DNA of 64,000 bases. Origin: Dicaeum eximium. Its lineage: Eukaryota > Chordata > Aves > Passeriformes > Dicaeidae. Location: NCBI GenBank assembly GCA_013396995.1, contig VWZP01006004.1, positions 831,304 through 895,303 on the forward strand. The letters run 5' to 3'. Under the pieces are notes generated by a model. It did not search any database. It had not been told where the DNA came from and saw nothing but the letters and a program-made list of their open reading frames with translations. The position numbers and the translations under genes were made by a program. The stretch's first letter is position 1, and each line of letters opens with the position of its first letter. Of the stretch, positions 59,761 through 64,000 are shown in pieces.

Positions 59761-62700
59761 TTCTTCATGTGAGAATAGATATTAAACACACAGAGCTTTC
59801 CAAGCAACAATACTCACAAAATAAATGCAATCTCAGGAAACGCTTGCAATGAAATCAGCAGAAGCATTGCTTATGAGTTCCTTCCATTACTTGGGCTATT
59901 TATTGACCTTTGTGTGTATACATGTATTAAACTGACAGAGTTATTGTTTTTTCATCACCCTTATTTAATAAATCTCATTTTTCTAGATGAAAGGGTTTTT
60001 TATTGATGATGAGGGGATTTCTTTCTCTTTTTCATTCAAAGTTTTAATCAAAATCTGACATAATTTTTAACTTTTTAAAAATTATTTTATAGAGTTCTTT
60101 TATACCTAATATCAAGTTTAACCCTAAAATTACATTATCAGTGTCCTGTTTACCCGAAGCAAATATTTGTATATGAGCTTTCAGGTGCTACACCCACAGA
60201 TGTCCCAGATAAATTGCTGAGAGCTGTGGGAAAGAAAAAGATCTAGTACCAGACTTACGGAAAGAAATTATTTTTATATTGTAAGGTGTTCTGGAAAACA
60301 TCTCAATTGATTTAAATAATATGAATAACTGATTTTTTTTTAATTCCATGCCAAATGGAGTTAAAAAAAGGGACCAAAGAGATTCAGAAATCTAATTATT
60401 TTCAAGGTGATTGTAACAGATTGTCCAGCTGGAAAAATATTTTTTGTTTTCCTTTTATGTATCTACGGATGAACTTATTTGTTTTAAATACACATTTTTG
60501 AAAAAAACTTCGTGGTTGGCAAAAATAGCTCCAATGACTATTTCTAAAGGAAAGAAAAAAAAAAAAAAAGAAAGAAAGAGAAACCCTTCCTTTCCTTCCT
60601 TTCTGAGGTATTCAAGTGGAATATTTAAAGTTTACTGCTTTGGCTTTTCTTTTTGTGTTGGAACACTTCAGATTAGATTTAGAGCAAATAGGAGCCTTGT
60701 CTTCATACTGTTATCCACAGTTAAGAGGACTAGATATTTTTTCTTATTTTTTTAAAGAAATAAAAGAAAACAAAGGAAGAATGTTTATAATCTTATGCAA
60801 ACCCATGACATCAGGAGCCTGAAATTCACTACACGATTCTTGATGAAATGATTGACAACAAAGAAATACAGATTTCCTTTTCATTTTCTGCTGATTTTCC
60901 ACTACCCATTCCAATTCCTTCCTTCTGGAAGATTAGAGTTTCTCACTAAAGGTGGGACTGACAAGCTCTCATGGATGTTTCCTCTTGCCTCGTTAGAGGG
61001 TGCATCTCTCCCTGTCCCACCAAGCTACAAAATCACAGCTGGATGCCACAGATCTGAGAAGCTGCTGAAGGAGCTGCCAGGCTGGAGGGAGAAAAGGAAA
61101 AGAGAGGAAACTTCCCTTTCTTCATCTGCCTTGGATTCTGGCCAGATGATCCTAGGAAAACATGAACTTTCCAAACAGATGCCCCAATAAGGAAGGTGTC
61201 TCTGACTATGCACTATGCTGCTCAGATGTGGGTGTCTGCACTGCTTATCATCTAGTAGTAAAATTCATGTGAATATCCTCTCCCTTGTTTTAGGCAGAAA
61301 TGGCTGAATTAATGAGAACAGCTTTAACTGATGACCAGATCCTTCTCTCCTGATGGTGTGCCATGGGAGTGTATGTGTGGAAAGCCCTGCTGGTTGACCT
61401 GTGAGTGATGTAACTGTCTCCAGAAAAGGATTTCTGACCATGGCTTAAGAAATGATACATCAGTGAAGCAGGACAGAGTTGCCTCACAGAAATTTTTTTC
61501 TGGTAATTTTTTCAGTTCTGAAATAAAATACTGTCAATGAGCAAGCTCACATCTTCCATCAGCCTCAAGGGTTCCCATTTTTTTTCTTATATTTTTTTCT
61601 TTTCTGGCAGTAAAAGGTTTAAAGTAAAAAGGTTTCTTTCTTCTATTAGGGATTTTATCTTTAGTTGTACTTGGAACTTCTACTTCATGGACACTTCTGG
61701 CTAAGAGAAATCAAGCAAGGTGCACAAGCAAGAAAACACCATCTGTAATGATGACAAACTATAAACACCATTCACAGGCCATTAAGTTTGTAATCTTTTT
61801 CTCTTCATCATTATTCTCTTACCTCCATTAAATTATTCCACAACCAAGTGCAGAAGCCAAAGGTGATGGCAGTAGAGTGATAGACAAGAATTTTTATTGT
61901 CCTGTCAATGTAGATAAACCCAGAGCTGAGAGAGTGTCAGGTGAACTTCCCCAGTGATGACTGAAGTTCAGTATTCTCTGAAAAAGGAAGAAAATATAAA
62001 TGATTTTTATGCCTTTTAGGCTTTTAAGATTTATGTTATGGCAGTATCCTGACTCTGTGGAAGGTTAGTCAGGCTCTGACTGATATTTATTGTTCACAGG
62101 AAACTATTATCTGCACTTGATCAGTCTGCTTCAAATTGCAGATTTGCAAGGCTGTGAGACAATCAGAGGCATCCAGCAGCCATGATTCTCCTGAGGAACT
62201 GGAAAGGACTCGAAGATGATGGAATGAAAATGACTCAGTGGACGCAGATAAGCCACTTGCAAATGATTGTGAATAGCTGCAAGGACCATATGTTGGTCAG
62301 GGAAAGTTTGCATCTCCACACAACAAAAAGAAGAGAAGGGAACCGGCTGGGAATCAGATACACAATAGATACATGCCCACAGGAACAACAGAGAGAATCA
62401 GGTAATGGCTAGTTTTTCTAGTATGGCCACATTTAGGATGTTACAGCACAACAGTCCCAAATTTTTGTTTGGCAGTGAGTAGTAGCATTAGTAGTAGTAG
62501 TACCACCACTGGTAGTAGCATTACATTAGAATATGCAGTTTGCCTTATTTGCAAAGAGAAATCCCAATACAAACCCCAGATGTTTTCTAGTCAGTTGATT
62601 CTCAGTTGCTGACACTTGCAATGCAACCAACTTCCAGAGCTCTGTCAGTTCCTTCAACCTGCCCATAATCCTCAGTTTAGCATGAGACTGTGTTGGAGCC

Positions 62701-64000
62701 AGTGTTAAAACAGTCAGCTGTTTACTAGCTCAAGACCATCAGGCTGGTCAAGCATGACTAAATTCATTCTCATTTTTCCTGGTTGCACTCTTGCCTTTCA
62801 TGTGGTTGGAAGTGCTCACAGCATACATTTTAGTTATTGATGGCAAAAACCTTCTGGGTATTATGGGGTTGCTTTGAAACAGTCAGGATGGAATGTGACA
62901 AATGCTGGGACATCCCTGTGGTTATCATTCATATTGGCAGTGGTGAATGAGTTGACTACAAGATACAGCTCAGGCTTCCTCCTTTGCCAATGTTTACTCG
63001 TTTCAAAGTTGTTACAATGCAGCTCATTCTACCTGTGGGCTCCAGCTCAGTTTTCTCCCCAGCTGCAAGCTCAAGGCACCAGCTGAGTACGTGCAGTGCT
63101 GATGTAAGTGCAGTTCTTGCAATTCTACTTCACACTCAACCAGCTATGAAACCCAGCAGAATCTAAGACCAGCTCTTCAGGGCAGCTTTCCAGGTTTCTT
63201 AGGCTGCAAAAGCTGATCAAGAGAGAATGTCAGCTGGGAATTTCAAGCAGCAGATTTTCTCATCCACTGTCTTCCCCACTGCCTGTGGGTTTTTTTTTTG
63301 CCCCTAAATCCCATGGTAATCCCTGACAGGGGAGCAACACTCAGGAGCACAGGGTGGCAATGGATTGATGTGTCCAGATCACAGGGGGAGAGGATCAACA
63401 GTGAAATTCAACCCAGCACAGAGGAGCAGATGTCACAAGAGAAGAAACAGGATTCAGTCCCAGATTGTGGCAAAGAGTGCTGGATTCAACACGAGCATGG
63501 ATATGGTGGTTGTGCAGCCACATGAAGATTGCTTCAGCCCCTGACTGGGAGTACTAGCTGATTTGGAGAGGGTAACACACTCCCTTCCTCCCACGGCAAA
63601 TCCACCCTTGGTTTATCACCCAGGCACAGCTGGCCCAGGAAATATCTGCACATGTAAGAGCAGAAGGGAGGTCTGAACCCAGAGAGTAAAATGCAGACCC
63701 TGTACAACAAGTGTGGGGTTTGCTGTCCCATTTGTGGTTGGTTGGATGGTGTGAAAATGCTCTGGATCCAGAAATGGAAGTGAAACTGAGGAATTACATA
63801 AGAGAATTTCCAGAGGAGAAAATCCAGACAAGTCCTACTGTGCTCAGAGAGAGCTGCTGGCTAATAAGCATGACTAGATACTTCAATATAAACAGGATTT
63901 GAGGAAAACTGCAACCAGGTGTTGGTGCTGAGCACCTTCCTGTACTTGGAGGCAATCACACTGACTGAATCTGCTCAGCCCCAGCCTCCTTGCCAGATAA
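59761..64000. other. Noncoding sequence, no gene recognised
   Basis: Contains an A run at 60555-60569 followed by GAAAGAAAGAG, T runs near 61578-61602 and AGT-rich trinucleotide patches at about 62476-62518. Frames of up to 112 codons (60852-61190) show no domains. No exon, RNA gene or repeat family is recognised up to the window end. Confidence 0.55.

Overview
This window looks like 64 kb of gene-poor avian nuclear DNA, most likely from a passerine. Four things point that way. Overall AT-richness with CpG depletion and vertebrate-style microsatellites are general. CR1-type LINE remnants (about 30640-31592, 16897-16945) and an ERVL-type LTR relic (29094-29176, copied at 29924-30006) are bird-typical. 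The most specific marker is a SINE at 37091-37243 with a tRNA-Ile-like head and a CR1-like tail, the architecture of the zebra-finch element TguSINE1. The species and chromosome cannot be told from this sequence.

No protein-coding gene, exon, tRNA gene, rRNA gene or known miRNA could be supported on either strand. The longest ATG-started open frame is about 139 codons, ordinary for noncoding DNA of this length. No translated frame resembles a known protein except the decayed CR1 reverse-transcriptase tail near 31000. The window is therefore intergenic or deep-intronic.

Layout: 1-2868 unremarkable; 2869-3690 a purine-rich edge and GC-rich block that may be a decayed retroelement; 3691-16896 mostly unique sequence with a possible MIR trace near 12340 and two enhancer-like stretches; 16897-16945 a CR1 3' end; 18090-18760 an AT-rich, homeodomain-motif-dense stretch; MIR-like traces at 19230-19280 and 26205-26300; a 28-base gap at 21500-21527; 28549-30207 an apparently exact 829-bp direct duplication split by a single N, almost certainly an assembly false duplication, carrying the LTR relic in each copy; 30640-31592 an old CR1; 36010-36350 an enhancer-like stretch with an everted nuclear-receptor-type repeat; 37091-37243 the SINE; 43681-43772 and 44547-44640 two separate 47-bp-period tandem duplications; 46543-46663 a 37-base A run leading into a 65-base gap; 50455-50645 a small CpG cluster; 53880-54200 an L3/CR1-like remnant; 56491-56590 a (TTTTA)n microsatellite; 58040-59760 several enhancer-like stretches.

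No set of genes works together here, and I found no novel biological system. The most useful observations are the false duplication, the internally deleted LTR, the lineage-marking SINE, the isolated CpG cluster and the candidate regulatory stretches. All regulatory calls rest on motif content alone, with no alignment, and are low confidence.
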